From Leucaena leucocephala (lineage: Eukaryota > Streptophyta > Magnoliopsida > Fabales > Fabaceae): a stretch of 64,000 bases of DNA. The position numbers were made by a program, and so were the translations under genes. The stretch is taken from NCBI GenBank assembly GCA_037074615.1, contig CM073535.1, positions 13,369,001 to 13,433,000 on the forward strand, read 5' to 3'. How positions within the stretch are numbered: the stretch's first letter is position 1; each line of letters starts with the position of its first letter. The notes beneath the pieces are model-generated. The model saw only the letters and a program-made list of their open reading frames with translations. It had not been told where the DNA came from and did not search any database. This document shows, in pieces, positions 46,613-58,935 of the stretch.

Positions 46613-49600
46613 TATCATATCCTTACTTTTAACCTCAATTATACTTGATTAGAAGTGACTGGAACCAATTACATGATCATTTGCTTTGAAAACATCTATT
46701 TCCAAAATATTTGCTCTCGGTACTGTTCACTTTTACTGTTCATTTGGTAATTCTAGAACATGTACCCTACTTTGAATATTCATAATTAATTGTAGAAAAA
46801 TCGAAATAACATGGTTCCAATTTCTAATGAAATCTATTTCACATATCTTTGAGGGAAAAATATGAAACTGAGGTTTTCTTGTCCCAATGAAATCAGTTTA
46901 ATCGTTGAAAATCACTGTTTATTTGGTAAAATTTGGAAGTTCCAGTTTCTTTGCTTAACTTCAAAAATTCATTTCTCTTTGGTTACTTATCCAAATGAAA
47001 TGTGTTACCTATGGATTTGAAGCTTTAGACGTTATCTTTAATCTCATAAAATTTTGTAGAAAAACGCGTTCATTTGGTATATGAAATCTTTGTGTAACCG
47101 TCACTGTCTCTCAGCACTCGTTTTACTCAATTCCAGATCTTACTTCCAACTTTGGAAAATCATAACAATTCAGATACTTATCCAAATGAGGCGTTCTTGG
47201 TTTTCATTTAAATCTCTGTGTCTTAAATTTAAGCAGGCCAAGTTTCAGATTAAAAATCGTTGATTTAGATGCCAAAAACATTGTCAAATCACCACGGCCT
47301 CAAAACAGGACTAGAGAAACATACACCATGCATACTAGCATATCATCCCATAGTGTCATGTAAGTCATGTAGCTTATTATACAAACTTATTCATCAATAT
47401 TTACTCTCCTCCCTTGAAAAGATCCAGCACCTAAAACATAGTTATGCATGTGGAAGGAATGAGATTTCATGGAAATCCCAATAGCAAGTTACACAAACTA
47501 TAATATCATGCATGGATAATTGTATACTTAACATATTATCATGAGATGGGAGCTACTTCATAATGGTAATAAGAAAACTCTAACATGCATATTGTCATGA
47601 CATAACTTGCAAGGAGTTGCAATCATTCATACTTCATCATAACATGATGACATAAGCTCAAGCTCAACCAAACACCATAATCAACAAGCAAGCAAAACAA
47701 TTAAACAAACATGAGTTATAGTTAGCTATCCTTGCTACCTCTTAGCTATCTTGGTCAAGACCTTCTTGGGATGATTTCCTTCCTTCACAAATGTCAAAAC
47801 CTAGCCATTACAAAATAATATCAAGTTACAATTCAACTTGAAACCAAATCTAAGACTAGGTTTTCACTAGCTCCCTTTCTTTCTCTACTTTATGTTTCCT
47901 ACTTCCATCTTTTCAAAATAAATTCTCACGGTTCATTTCCACATAATTTTTCATGTACAATCCAAATATGAAATCAGAATTTCCAAAATCAAAACATATC
48001 AATTGCTACAGTGCCAAACCGAAATGCATGCTCTTGTTTTCCAAAAATTCTCATTTTGATTCCAATGCTTCCAATACTTGTTCTCCTACTTTATCCCCAC
48101 ACAACTTTCCATTTTAAACTCATTGGAAGCATCAAAATCATGAAATTCCATCATATGAACAGTACCACGTACAGTACCAGCAAGAACACAAAACCCTAAA
48201 TCCAAACATATTTGAATTCACAAGCTTATACCACTTGATTCTAGCTTGTTTAAACTTGTCTAAACTATCCATAACATAAAAATCATATTTTAAACACATA
48301 TGAGCAGCACTTCCAGAAGAAACCATAAGGGAAATATAGCATGAAAACCCTTAAAACCATGAGCTAACTTGCTAGAACAAAGCTCAAGATCAAGGGAGAT
48401 GATTACCTTGCTTGTTACTTCACTTTGGTTGCTTCTTTCTTAGTTGAATGGAAATTTTGCAAGAGTTTCCCTATGGTTCACCATGCATGCCGAAGTGTTC
48501 TGAATATGGGGGGTATTTATAGAGAAATTTGGGTTGAAATGGATGGCCAAGATTGATTTGGTTACTATTTGATCTAAAGGCTCACATTTAATCTTGGATT
48601 TTACTTTTTCTAAAAAGAATAATTATTACATCATGTGGGACAGATCATGGGACACCTAAGAGGGTTAGGTGGCGTGCTGCCCATGTCAAGAAGGTTCTGG
48701 AAAAATTCCAGTCCAATCCGGTACCGATCGGAGAAGTTTCACAACAACCGGACTGTTTTCTGTTCTGAATTTTTTTTATAATATACCAGGATATGTATTA
48801 TGTCCTGGAAATCAATATATAGGCTTCTCATATCATTGAAAATGATATATTGAATATTTATCTGCCATCCATTCCTTGAAAAATAACCAAAATACTCCTA
48901 GTGTCTTTTCCTGCGCTGTACTAACCCTAAGGGCAAAATCATCATTTCACACCTCTTTACACTGCCTCAGGGCATATATTGACTCTATATAATCATATTT
49001 ATACTATGTCCCATGTTTTTGGCCTATCCATAATGACCAAAATGACCTCCATTCATCACTGGTACAGTATAGGCATCCAGGGGTATTTTCGTAATTTTGC
49101 ACTTTTCCTGGACTGCTCTGGCCTGTGGCCAATATAACTGTCCAGTCACCTTAATGGGCTCATGATGGTGTCATTTGGGCCTTATTATGGGCTTATTGCC
49201 TATATTGCCTTTATGGCCCAATTCACTGTACAACTCTCCCGATCATATTTATCGGGTATTTTATTTCACTGTAAAATCCCGTATGGCTTCTACAGGATTC
49301 TTTTTCTGATTCTGTCAATTTTATAAATTCATATATTAAATATATAAATTTTCTATAAAGTCTCATCTAATTATGAGATCTCAAAAATACTGCAATAATT
49401 CCTTCTGACTTCAGGAATTTATATCAATTAATCGGGACCTCAAATCAAAATTCTGTGTCGCGTTAAACTGACCAGAATATTTTTGTCTATCTACTGGTAA
49501 AATTTGGGTCTGATCTGATTCCGGGCATTTTTAGCCTGTTTTGGCTCAACTTTTCCATATTTACATTTAGGTCCCTTAACTTTTGAATAATTGCACTTTA

Positions 49601-49822
49601 GTCCCTGAACTTTTCATTAATTGCATTTAGGTCCCTCCTTTTTCTTCTACTTTCACTTTTCACCTTCAAACTTTTAAATTTTCATTTTGGTCCCTATTCT
49701 TTCCTTAGTTATTAATCCTTCCCTTTCCTTTCACAATCTGATACAGTTTATTCCAAGAATCTTATATCCATTGCAGATAAACTGTACAGGTACATCAGGT
49801 CAAAAAAATTGGGGATATGACA
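46613..49822 (-). mobile_element. 5' LTR-A of the full-length gypsy element
   Basis: 3,210 bp. The terminus next to the PBS reads GGATATGATA on the element strand (expected ...GACA). A TATA motif (complement of TATTTATAG) is at 48514-48522, about 2 kb before the coding region. The outer end TGTCATATCCCCAATTTT abuts TSD GTTTT at 49823-49827. Confidence 0.94.
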
Positions 49823-49827
49823 GTTTT

Positions 49828-50637
49828 CATGGTATATTTCCCTTATGGTTTCTTCTGGAAGTGCTGCTCATATATGGTTAAAATATGAGTTTTATGTTAT
49901 GGATAGTTTAGATAAGCTTAAACAAGCTAGAATCAAGTGGTATAAGCTTGGGAATCCAATTATGCATGAAGTTGGAAGTATGTGTTCATGGCTGTTACTG
50001 TACGTGACACTGTTCATATGTTGAAATTTCATGATTTTGATGCTTCCAATGAGTTTAAAATGGAAATTGTGTGGGGATAAAGTAGGAGAACAAGTATTGG
50101 AATCAAGATGTGAATTTTTGGAAAATGAGGGCTTGCTTCGGTTTGGTACTGTAGCAATTGGAATATTTTGATCTTGGTAATTATGATTTCATATTTGGAT
50201 TCTACATGAAAATTTATCTGGAAATGAACTATGAGAATTTATTTTGGAAAGATGGAAGTATGAAACATAAAAGAGAGAAAGAAAGGAAGTTAGTGAAAAC
50301 CTAGTCTTAGATTTGGTTTCAAGTTGAGTTGTAACTTGATATTATTTTGTAATGGCTAGGTTTTGACATTTATGAAGGAAGGAAATCATTCCAAGAAGGT
50401 CTTGACCAAGATAGCTAAGAGGTAGCAAGAATACCTAACTATAGTTTCATGTTCATTTAATTGCTTGCTTGCTTGTTGATTATGGTGTTTGGTTGAGCTT
50501 AAGCTTATGTCATCATGTCTATGATGAAGTATGAATGATTACAACTCCTTGCAAGTTATTTCATGAAAATATGCATGTTAGAGTTTGCTTATGTACCATT
50601 ATGAAGTAGCTACCATCTCATGATAACTGTCATATCC
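49828..50637 (+). mobile_element. 5' LTR-A of the plus-strand gypsy element, part 2
   Basis: Resumes exactly where 35589 stopped (the GGGGTTTT / CATGGTATATTTCCC joint is continuous in other LTRs, for example 2248-2265). It runs through U5-type sequence until the LTR-C insertion at 50638. Confidence 0.88.
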
Positions 50638-51309
50638 TAATTTTCCCTATCTGTATAGTACTGATAGTGGAAAGAGGTTTAGAAATGATTATGACGAAGA
50701 TAAGAAGGAATGATAAAGGTTATATGAGTCTTGAAGAAGTAGAAGGACTAAAATGCAAAGTAGAAAAGGTTAAAGGCCAAAAGTTAAAGTAGAAACAAGA
50801 TTTGGGCCAAAAGTACTAATTTCCAAAAGTTATGGGACTTAAATGTAATTAAGTAAAAAGTCAGGGACCCAAATGTAATTATGGAAAAGTTGAGCCAAAA
50901 CAGGCCAAAAATGCCCGGAATCAAATCAGACTCAAATTTTACCAATAGATAGACATAATTATTCCGGTCAGTTTAACGCAACACAGAATTTTGATTTGAG
51001 GTCCCGATTAATTGATATAAATTCCTGAAGTCAGCAGGAATTATTGCAGTATTTTTCATATATCAGAATCAGATGAAACTTTACTGTAAATTCTTATATT
51101 TAATATATGAATTTATCAAACTAACAGAGTCAGAAAAGGAATCCTGTAGAATTCTTACGGGATTTTATGGTAAAATAGAATACCTGATAAATAGGACTGA
51201 GAGAGGGGCCTTGGGATTTGTGCCATAAAGGGCATAAAGGCAATAAGCCCAAGCCAAGGCCCAAATGGCGCCATAGTAGGCCCAATGTGATGACTAGATA
51301 GTTAAGTGG

Positions 51310-53120
51310 TGTTGGAAATCGTGCCCTAGGGGCCAATCATTGTCTTATGAACATTATTGATTTATGAATTTATTAATTGAATTATCATATTATTTGCATG
51401 TTTACTATGATGACCATCCTTGAATAATTCATGATATTATCCTAAATGTCCCTGGTCGATCATCTATGTGGGAGCACAGATGAAATAAGACCAGTATGAC
51501 TTTGAAGATGTATAGAGATATAAATCAAAGTCATAAGCACATGTAAGAGTACAGGGTGTTGGACCGACCCGCTATGAGAGAACTGCATGGGTAATGTCAT
51601 AAGCTTCTCTCATATACAAACCATGTCAATATGCCCTTTGACCTGAGATCATCATGGATTCCTACATGACAAAATGCTCAGCTTTGACCTAGTCAAAAGT
51701 CACTTTTGACCGAGTGATCATAAAGACTATGTTCGGGCCTAGTGGTTTTTCATGCGGAGGAATGTGAATGGTCAAGATGGAATTTGTCCCTCACATTCGT
51801 GGAGAGATATTACTGGGCCCCTCGATGAGTGAGTCTGAGAAATGTATGGCCATACTGTAATGGAAAGGTAGTTCCATTTCTATAGTCAGACTACTCAGGG
51901 ATCGAGAAAGTAATGGTTAGGAATAGGAGGATGACATTATCCATGCCTCATCCATGACCAAAATATCGCGTGACAGAAGGGACATGATATGGTTGTATAA
52001 AAGGTTACATCGTTTATCGATCCTCATATGATTTGGGTAGTTGTTATGTCTTGCTAGAGACCGCTTGCGACTTGTGGGCTAGTATAGCAAATGGCCCACT
52101 GCCAACTTCATATGGGCCTACAGGGTCGCACACAAAATAGCCCAACACGAGCTATGATGTCCAGATTCATTGAATCTAAGACATGTCTAGATTCTATGAA
52201 TGATCCAGGGTGGATATATATATTTATTTATATTTATATTCGTATATATATAAATTCGTATATATATTATATATATGAGATATATGAGATTTAATTTATA
52301 AGGATAAATTAAATCTCTATCACGTTTGAAATTCGAAATTCAAATTGATAGGATATCTCATATAAGAGATATTTATAAGATTTAATTTATAAGGATAAAT
52401 TAAATCCCTATCACGTTTGAATTTGAAATTCAAATTGATAGGATATCTCAAATTTGATTTATGGGAATAAATCAAATATAACTCAGTCTCATCTTTATTT
52501 AAAGTTAAATAAATAGGTAATTAAATCTGTGGGACGGATTTAATATTATTTTATTTAATTAGTTTCTTATAAAATTATACAATATATGATATTGTATCAA
52601 TTCGGAATTAATATAAGATTAACTCCAAAATCTAATTAGGTTAAGTGAAAAAAAAACGCATAGCATCCTCTATATCTGATTGGAGGAGCTACGTTTGAAA
52701 ATAATACAGAACACAAAAGGCCGAACGGAATCTGCAAAAGGTTTGCAGACAAGAAACTGCCGAAATAGAGACGGAGACTTGTGAAAGCCTTAGAGGGACA
52801 GGAGACGCTAGCACGTCGTTCGTGGTTGGAACGCTGTTCGTGTGGATACCAGTAGAGGAAGCCGACCTGAGGCGTCGACTTCTTATGATCAGAAAGAGAC
52901 CACCGTCCGCGGAGAGAATTTGTGAAGGTCGCTGAGGAACACTCCGTCGATTTCTTGCGATCAGAAAGAGATCACCACCCATGTAGAGAAGCTGTGAAAT
53001 TCGCTGAGCAACACTAAGGGTAATGATTCTTTCCACTTGACTTAAACACATACGGCAGATCCTGGCAAGGAATGGAAAATTTTTAGTTTATTTCCGCTGC
53101 GTGTCTTCCAATTCCTTACA
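51310..53120 (+). mobile_element. Copia solo LTR with TSD AGTGG
   Basis: 1,811 bp, TGTTGGAAATCGTGCCC to CCTTACA, with AGTGG at 51305-51309 and 53121-53125. It carries two 90-bp hairpin units (from 52288) and the same locally expanded segment as the LTR at 42208-44118, to which it looks closest. Confidence 0.96.
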
Positions 53121-53730
53121 AGTGGGCCAGAGTACAGAGCAGTCCAGGATAAGTGCGAAATTACGAAAATACCCCTGGATGCCCATACTGTACCAGTGAT
53201 GGATGGAGATCATTTTGGTCATTCTGGATAGGCCAAAAACGTGGTACATAGTATAAATATGATTATATAGAGTTATTATATGCCCTAAGGCAGTACAAGA
53301 AGGGGTGAAATGATAATTATGCCCTTAGGGTCAGTGCAGTGCAAGAAAGGACACCAAGGGTATTTTGGTCATTTCTCAAGGGATGGATGGCAGATAAATA
53401 CTCATTCTAACATTTTCAATGGTATGAGAAGCCTATACATTAATTTCCAGGATAGAATACATATCCTGGTATATTATAAAAAATTAGGAACAGAACACAG
53501 TCCGGTTGTTGTGAAACTGCACTGATCGGTACCGGATTGGACTGGAATTTCTCCATAAGGTTCCTTACACTATGAGCACGCCACCTAACCCCTTGAGGTG
53601 TCCCTTGATGGGTCCCACATGATGTCATAATTATTATTTTATGAAAAAGTTAAATCCAAGATTAAATGTGGGCCTTTAGATCAAATAGTAATCAAATCAA
53701 TCTTGGCCATTTATTTTTCTTGGATTTTGG

Positions 53731-53739
53731 CTATAAATA
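53731..53739 (+). promoter_or_regulatory. LTR-C TATA box
   Basis: CTATAAATA followed by CCCCC, in the same context as at 2070. The sequence downstream changes from the common type to the C-specific leader within ~80 bp of this motif. Confidence 0.6.
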
Positions 53740-55723
53740 CCCCCTCATTCTACAGTAAACCGTAGCTTCATGGACCCTTGGGGAAACTCTTGCAAAATGA
53801 AAACTCAAGCCAAGACAAAGAAGATTCAAGGTTCCAAAGTTCAAGCAAGCTATAGATTAAAGGTAAGCAATCTCTCCTAGCTTATTTTTCTTTGATTTGG
53901 GAGCTTGAACTTAGGGTTTTCATGGGGAAAAAGTTGAGTTTTCTCTAAGGGAAGGTGCTGCCCAAAAACCTTAAAGGAAAGGGGAAAGAAGAAATTAAAG
54001 TTAGAACCATATGATTGAAGCTTAAACAAGCTAGTTAAGTGGTTGGTTGTTGAATCAAATTGATATTCTTGACTTTGCCATGGTGTGCCCTGTTTGTTCT
54101 GCACTGTTCATGAGGGAAGGAAATTAAATTTCAATGATTTAATGCTTCCATTGAGTTTGTATGATGATTTTGTGTAGGATTGGAAAGGTTTTGAACCTTG
54201 GAAACACTAAAATCTCATGTAGTCTTTGAGATTCCTTATGGGTACTGTTCACTCGCATGAATAGTGATTGGAATTTCATGATTTTTATGATTCCAATGGT
54301 TTTAAAATGAAAAGTTGTGTGGGGTAAAGTGAAAAAACAAGTATGGGAAGCATTAGAATCAAAATGAGAATTTTTGAAAGAATTGTATGCTTATGTTCAG
54401 TTCTGTACATCAGGCCATGAAGGAGCTAGAATTTCATGATTCTAAGCTCATAAATGGATTCAAAAGATGAAATTTTGTAGGGTAAAGTCAAGACATCAAT
54501 TGGTTCAAGAGCCAAGTAGATTAGTGAAAATTAGAGAAAGTTATGACAATAAAGAGTGTAACAAAGTTAGTATTGAACATGGTTGGAGTTCATGAGTCCT
54601 AATGAGTTATGTAATGAATATGAATGTGTTTAGGACCTTGAAACATCTAAGAACATGTTGGGAGGTGATTGACATAAAGGCTTCATAGTTGGAAAGCTAG
54701 GGAGTAAGTGTTAAAGATCAAGAGGAAAGCTTAAGTTCAAGGTAGTGAACTTACCTCTTTATGTGCTTGATGTGGTATGCTTATGTGTTGACATGTATAT
54801 GTTATTTGAATGATGTTGTGACATGATAAATGATGTTGAATGTATTATGAATAACATGTTTCCATGGCCATGCACTTTATGTAAAAGTATATAGCATGAT
54901 GGCATGTCACTAATCAAAGAAAGTTAATGAAATTACATATCATGCATTAGCATCCATCTTGCATATTTAAGCGGTAATGTTTGCTACTGAGATTCCCTAG
55001 AATCTCACTCTCCCATGACCAACCAATTTAGGTCAAGCATGATGGATAATGTATGCATGGAGAAGAGCTAAAGAATGGAAGAAAGGAAGTGAAGTATTGA
55101 GATTTTAGCATATACTATAAATTTTCCATGTATGTAAATGCCATGTAAGGTGTCCATTTATGTGATGAAACTATTGTAATACTTATGGCATATGTACATG
55201 ATGTATATGAATGTTAAGAAGCTTATTTGATGGCTTGTGCATGCTGAAACAATTATTGGAAATGAAAGAAAAGAAACTGAAATGGTAAAAACGTAGGTCC
55301 TGAAGCAGTTGTGTTGTGGCTTGAGTTTGACCTAGCAAATGAAGGAATTAGTTCACGAATTTTATGAGCATGTATCACACACCCAGAGCTTTAAATTAAT
55401 AGGTAGAACGTGTCATTTGGATGTGTATATAAAGAGAAATGAATTTCCAAAATAAGGGACCAGAAACTGTTTCCAGAGTTTTTGACCAAATGAACAGTAA
55501 ATTTCAACGAATAAACTGTATCAATTGGCTAATCATTTGGTCTAAAACTTATTTTTCCCTTAACTTTCAAGATGTTATGTTCATGTAGCTTTTTGAACCA
55601 CCTCATTTCGAGTTTTCTAGAATTAATTATGATTTGGCTAATAGACTTCTAAGGTCTTGTAAGTGGTTCTAAATGCTACTGAATGGTCCCTAAGATGTAT
55701 AAAAGTAAGGATGTTACAATAAC

Positions 55724-56634
55724 AAGTTAAGCATCCAATTAATCATGCATGATATTATGGTTTATGTAACTTGCTATTAGGATTTCCATGAAATCTCATT
55801 CTTTCCACATGCATACTATGTTTTAGGTGCTGGATCCTCTCAAGGGAAGAGATTAGATGTTGATGATTAAGTTTGTATAATAAGTTACATGACTTACATG
55901 ACACTATAGGATGATATGCTAGTATGCATGGTGTATGTTTCTATAACTATGTTATGAGGATGTGGTGATGTGACGATGATTATGATGCTTAAATCAATGC
56001 ATTTTAGTCTAAAATTTGGCATGATAATAGAAAAGATACAGATCTTTAAATGAAAACCAAGAAAGCCTCATTTGGTTAAGAATTCGAATTGTTATGATTT
56101 TTCTAAATTGAAGTTAAAATCTGGAATTAAGATGAAGTAAGCGTTTAGAGGTGGCGATGTTCACGCGATGATTTTATATATCAAATGAACGAATTTTTCT
56201 ATGAAACTTTATGAGCTTAAAGAAAACATCCATAGGTAAAACTGTTCATTTGGATAAGTAACCAAAGAGAAATGAATTTTTGAATTTAAGGCAAAGAAAC
56301 TGGAACTTCCAAATTTTACCAAATGAATAGTGATTTTCTACAAGTAAACTGATTTCATTTGGACAAGAAAACCTCAGTTCCATATTTTTTCCCTCAAAGA
56401 TCTATGAAAGAGATTTCATTAGAAATTAGAACCATATTATTTTGTTTTTTCTAAAATTAATTATAAATTTTTAAAGTAGGGTACATGTTCTGGAATTACC
56501 AAATGAACAGTAAAAGTGAACAGTATCTGAGAGCAATTCTTTTGGAAATGGATGTTTTCAAAGCAAATGATTATGTAATTGGTTCCAATCACTTCTAATA
56601 GAGTATAATTGAGTTTAAAAGTAAGGATGTGACA
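55724..56634 (+). mobile_element. 5' LTR-A of the plus-strand gypsy element, part 3
   Basis: Resumes after the second ATAAC with AAGTTAAGCATCC (continuous with CATGATAAC at 50630 in other LTRs, for example 26115-26140). It ends GTAAGGATGTGACA, three bases before the PBS. This proves that the three pieces form the 5' LTR of the element whose gag starts at 56869. Confidence 0.9.
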
Positions 56635-56637
56635 TTT

Positions 56638-56650
56638 TGGTATCAGAGCA
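56638..56650 (+). promoter_or_regulatory. Gypsy primer-binding site (+)
   Basis: TGGTATCAGAGCA three bases after the LTR terminus, the same arrangement as in the full-length element. Confidence 0.92.
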
Positions 56651-56868
56651 TAGGATATGGCTTAATAAATGCTATGAATAGATTATTTATAAACTGATAC
56701 ATAAGTGAACTTATGAATGTACTTATGACAGTGAGGCTGTTGTATATGTATGTTATGAAAAGTCTATGTAATGCTGTTAAACTTGTTGTATGCTATGTTT
56801 TGAATGAATTATGAATTATGTTAATTATAGTATTCCTTTCATATTTCCTATTACGATAGTAAAATAAA
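56651..56868 (+). other. Gypsy leader without the additional ORF
   Basis: Only 218 bp separate PBS and gag, against about 1,280 bp in the full-length element. The first part matches that element's sequence after its PBS, and the last ~130 bp match the stretch just before its gag (for example TTGTATGCTATGTTTTGAAT). The intervening ~1 kb containing the extra frame is absent. Confidence 0.8.
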
Positions 56869-58935
56869 ATGGTAAGAACAAGAAGAGCTAGTTCTTTGGG
56901 TGAACCCCAAAACACCAGAGACATTAACCAGCTGATTTTAGAATGACTGGAACAGCAACATAAGTTGATTGAAGAAGTAAGAGTAGCTCAGGCTAGGAAT
57001 GAATAGGAAAAGGATGCTGCTATAGTAGCAGCTATAGCTAAAGCAATGGAGAACCTCAGATACCCAGAGTCTACAGGTATGGCTGATACAGAACCAGAGA
57101 TGGTTTAGCAGATAGTAAAGCCATAAAGACAGACAGGACATACAGTGGATCCTACTGGCATTCAACAGTGGATAGCTAAATTCTGTAAGCATAGTCCTCC
57201 GACGTTCGAGGGAATGTTCGATGTATAGAAAGTGGAGGATTGGATCAGCAGACTAGAGAAGATCTTTAAGGTATTGGGTTGTCCGTCTGAGAGCAAGGCA
57301 CATATGGCAATCTACTAACTAGAAAGAGATGTTGATAGATAGTGGAAGAACACAGAGCTAATATTGCAGGCAAGGCATATTCTTATCACATGGGAAGTGT
57401 TCCTTGAGTAGTTTTATGAGAAGTATTTCCCTCAGTCAGTACAGGATGAAAAGGAAGTAGAATTCGTAGTGTTGAGGCAAGGGGAGAAAGAATCTTTTGA
57501 TGAGTACTTGGCAAAGTTCATCCATCTTTCCCAGTATTCCACTTACCTATGACAGGTGGATGATGAATGGTGGATGACGGAGAGGATGATCAGGGGATTG
57601 AATGATACCCTAAAAGATAAGATGACTCCCCAACAGTATAACCAGTTTAATAAAGCAGTAGAGGCTTGCATAATCATTAAGAATAGTCTTAATCATCGAT
57701 TGCTGATGAGACCAGTGAGCAGAGAGACTACTATTCTTGAGAGAACTAATTAAAACAGAAATCCAGCCAGTGGTAATGGCTATAACAAGAAAAGGAAAAG
57801 ACAATAACAACAGAGCAGGAAGTCTAACAGAGGAAACTATAGGGACAATACTAATGATAAAGACTCGAGGTATAGAGTATGCGACAAGTGCAGCAAAAAC
57901 CATAGAGATAGACCGTGCTTGATGGGGCAGAATATCTGTTATACTTGTGGGAAGCCTGGACACTTTTCCAGAAATTGTCGTCAGGCAGCTAATATCAGAG
58001 GCCACGCACTGTTTGAGTTAATAAGGGAAGATGCATAGAGATCACCTGAGATGATTTAAGGTATCATCTATCTTAATAATCATTCTGTGATTGCTATATT
58101 TGATTTGGGTACAAGTCATTCCTTTGTTTCTTATTAATGTGCTAAGCGGTTAGGCCTTACAATTAGCAAATTACATTATGCTATATGTGTAACAACTCCC
58201 ACAAATGCTAAGGCAGTTATGTCAGATGTCTGCCTAAATAGTGTCATTCAGTATGAGTGTTGTTGAACTACTCTAGATCTAATATGTATGCCCTTTCATG
58301 AAATTGATGTCATAATTAGATTGAATTGGTTGTCTACTAACAATGTAATGCTGGATTGTAAGAACAAAACTCTAGTTCTTTGTCCACAAGCTACAAATGT
58401 GAGTCTAGAAGTGAAATTGAATTTCTTGACGGAGGCTTAGGTAGATAGATGCCTACATAAAGGATGTTAGGGATATATGGTTTTCTTTTCTGTTCAAGTA
58501 AAAGTATAAGAAGGAATTGAAGCAATTCCAGTAGTCAAAGATTTTCACGATGTCTTTCCAAAGGAGATCTAGGGATTGCCTCTAGAGCGAGAAGTGGAGT
58601 TCGCTATTGATATAGTACCTGGAGCTAGACCAGTATCCAAAGCCCCATACTTATGGCTCCCAACGAGATGATTGAGCTAAAGAAGCAAATAGAGGAGCTA
58701 TTAGAGAAAGGTTTCATCCTACCCAGTGTTTCTCTATGGGGTACTCCAGTGTTATTCGTTAAGAAGAAGGATGACAGTCTCAGATTGTGCATTGACTATC
58801 GGGAGTTAAATAAGATTACAGTTAAGAATAAGTACCCTTTTCCCATAATTGATGATTTGTTAGCCCAGTTGGTTGGAGCAAGCTTATTCTCTATGATTGA
58901 TTTAAGATCAGGCTATCACCAATTCAGAATCAAAG
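56869..58935 (+). pseudogene. gag-pol: Gypsy gag-protease-RT, heavily decayed, cut inside RT
   Basis: Gag starts MVRTRRASSLGE and is clearly related to the gag of the full-length element, including the gag core and an intact knuckle CYTCGKPGHFSRNC (near 57935-57980). Protease follows in the same frame, with catalytic DSG changed to DLG (Asp at 58102). I count 19 in-frame stops between 56869 and 58650; many fall where the related element has Gln, Arg or Trp. A 1-bp loss near 58650 shifts the frame. From 58653 RT is readable (FVKKKDDSLRLCIDYRELNK, then DLRSGYHQF) until 58935, where LTR-C is inserted. The rest of RT, RNase H and integrase should lie beyond the window's right edge. Confidence 0.92.

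Larger units (their letters stand above)
35590..49822 (-). mobile_element. Full-length Ty3/gypsy chromovirus (Tekay/Del-like), minus strand
   Basis: Both ends are intact and flanked by GTTTT (35585-35589 and 49823-49827), a perfect 5-bp target duplication. In its own orientation: 5' LTR 49822-46613, PBS, an additional frame (46494-45514), gag (45317-44119), a nested copia solo LTR (44118-42208), protease-RT-RNase H-integrase-chromodomain (42207-38853), polypurine tract, and 3' LTR 38799-35590. Each LTR is 3,210 bp by coordinates. Without the nested LTR the element is about 12.3 kb. Internal coding is broken by stops and one frameshift, so it is not autonomous today. Confidence 0.95.
50638..55718 (+). 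mobile_element. Solo gypsy LTR-C (+), mosaic, split by a copia solo LTR; TSD ATAAC
   Basis: TGTCATATCCTAATTTTCCC to GGATGTTACA with ATAAC at 50633-50637 and 55719-55723. Net length is about 3,265 bp after removing the nested copia LTR and one AGTGG. The first ~250 bp are B-type. From about 50880 (shared ATGGAAAAGTTGAGCC) it follows LTR-A. After the TATA box (53731-53739) it switches to a C-specific leader and U5, matching the minus-strand LTRs at 58936 and 62399. No PBS or polypurine tract at either end. Confidence 0.9.
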
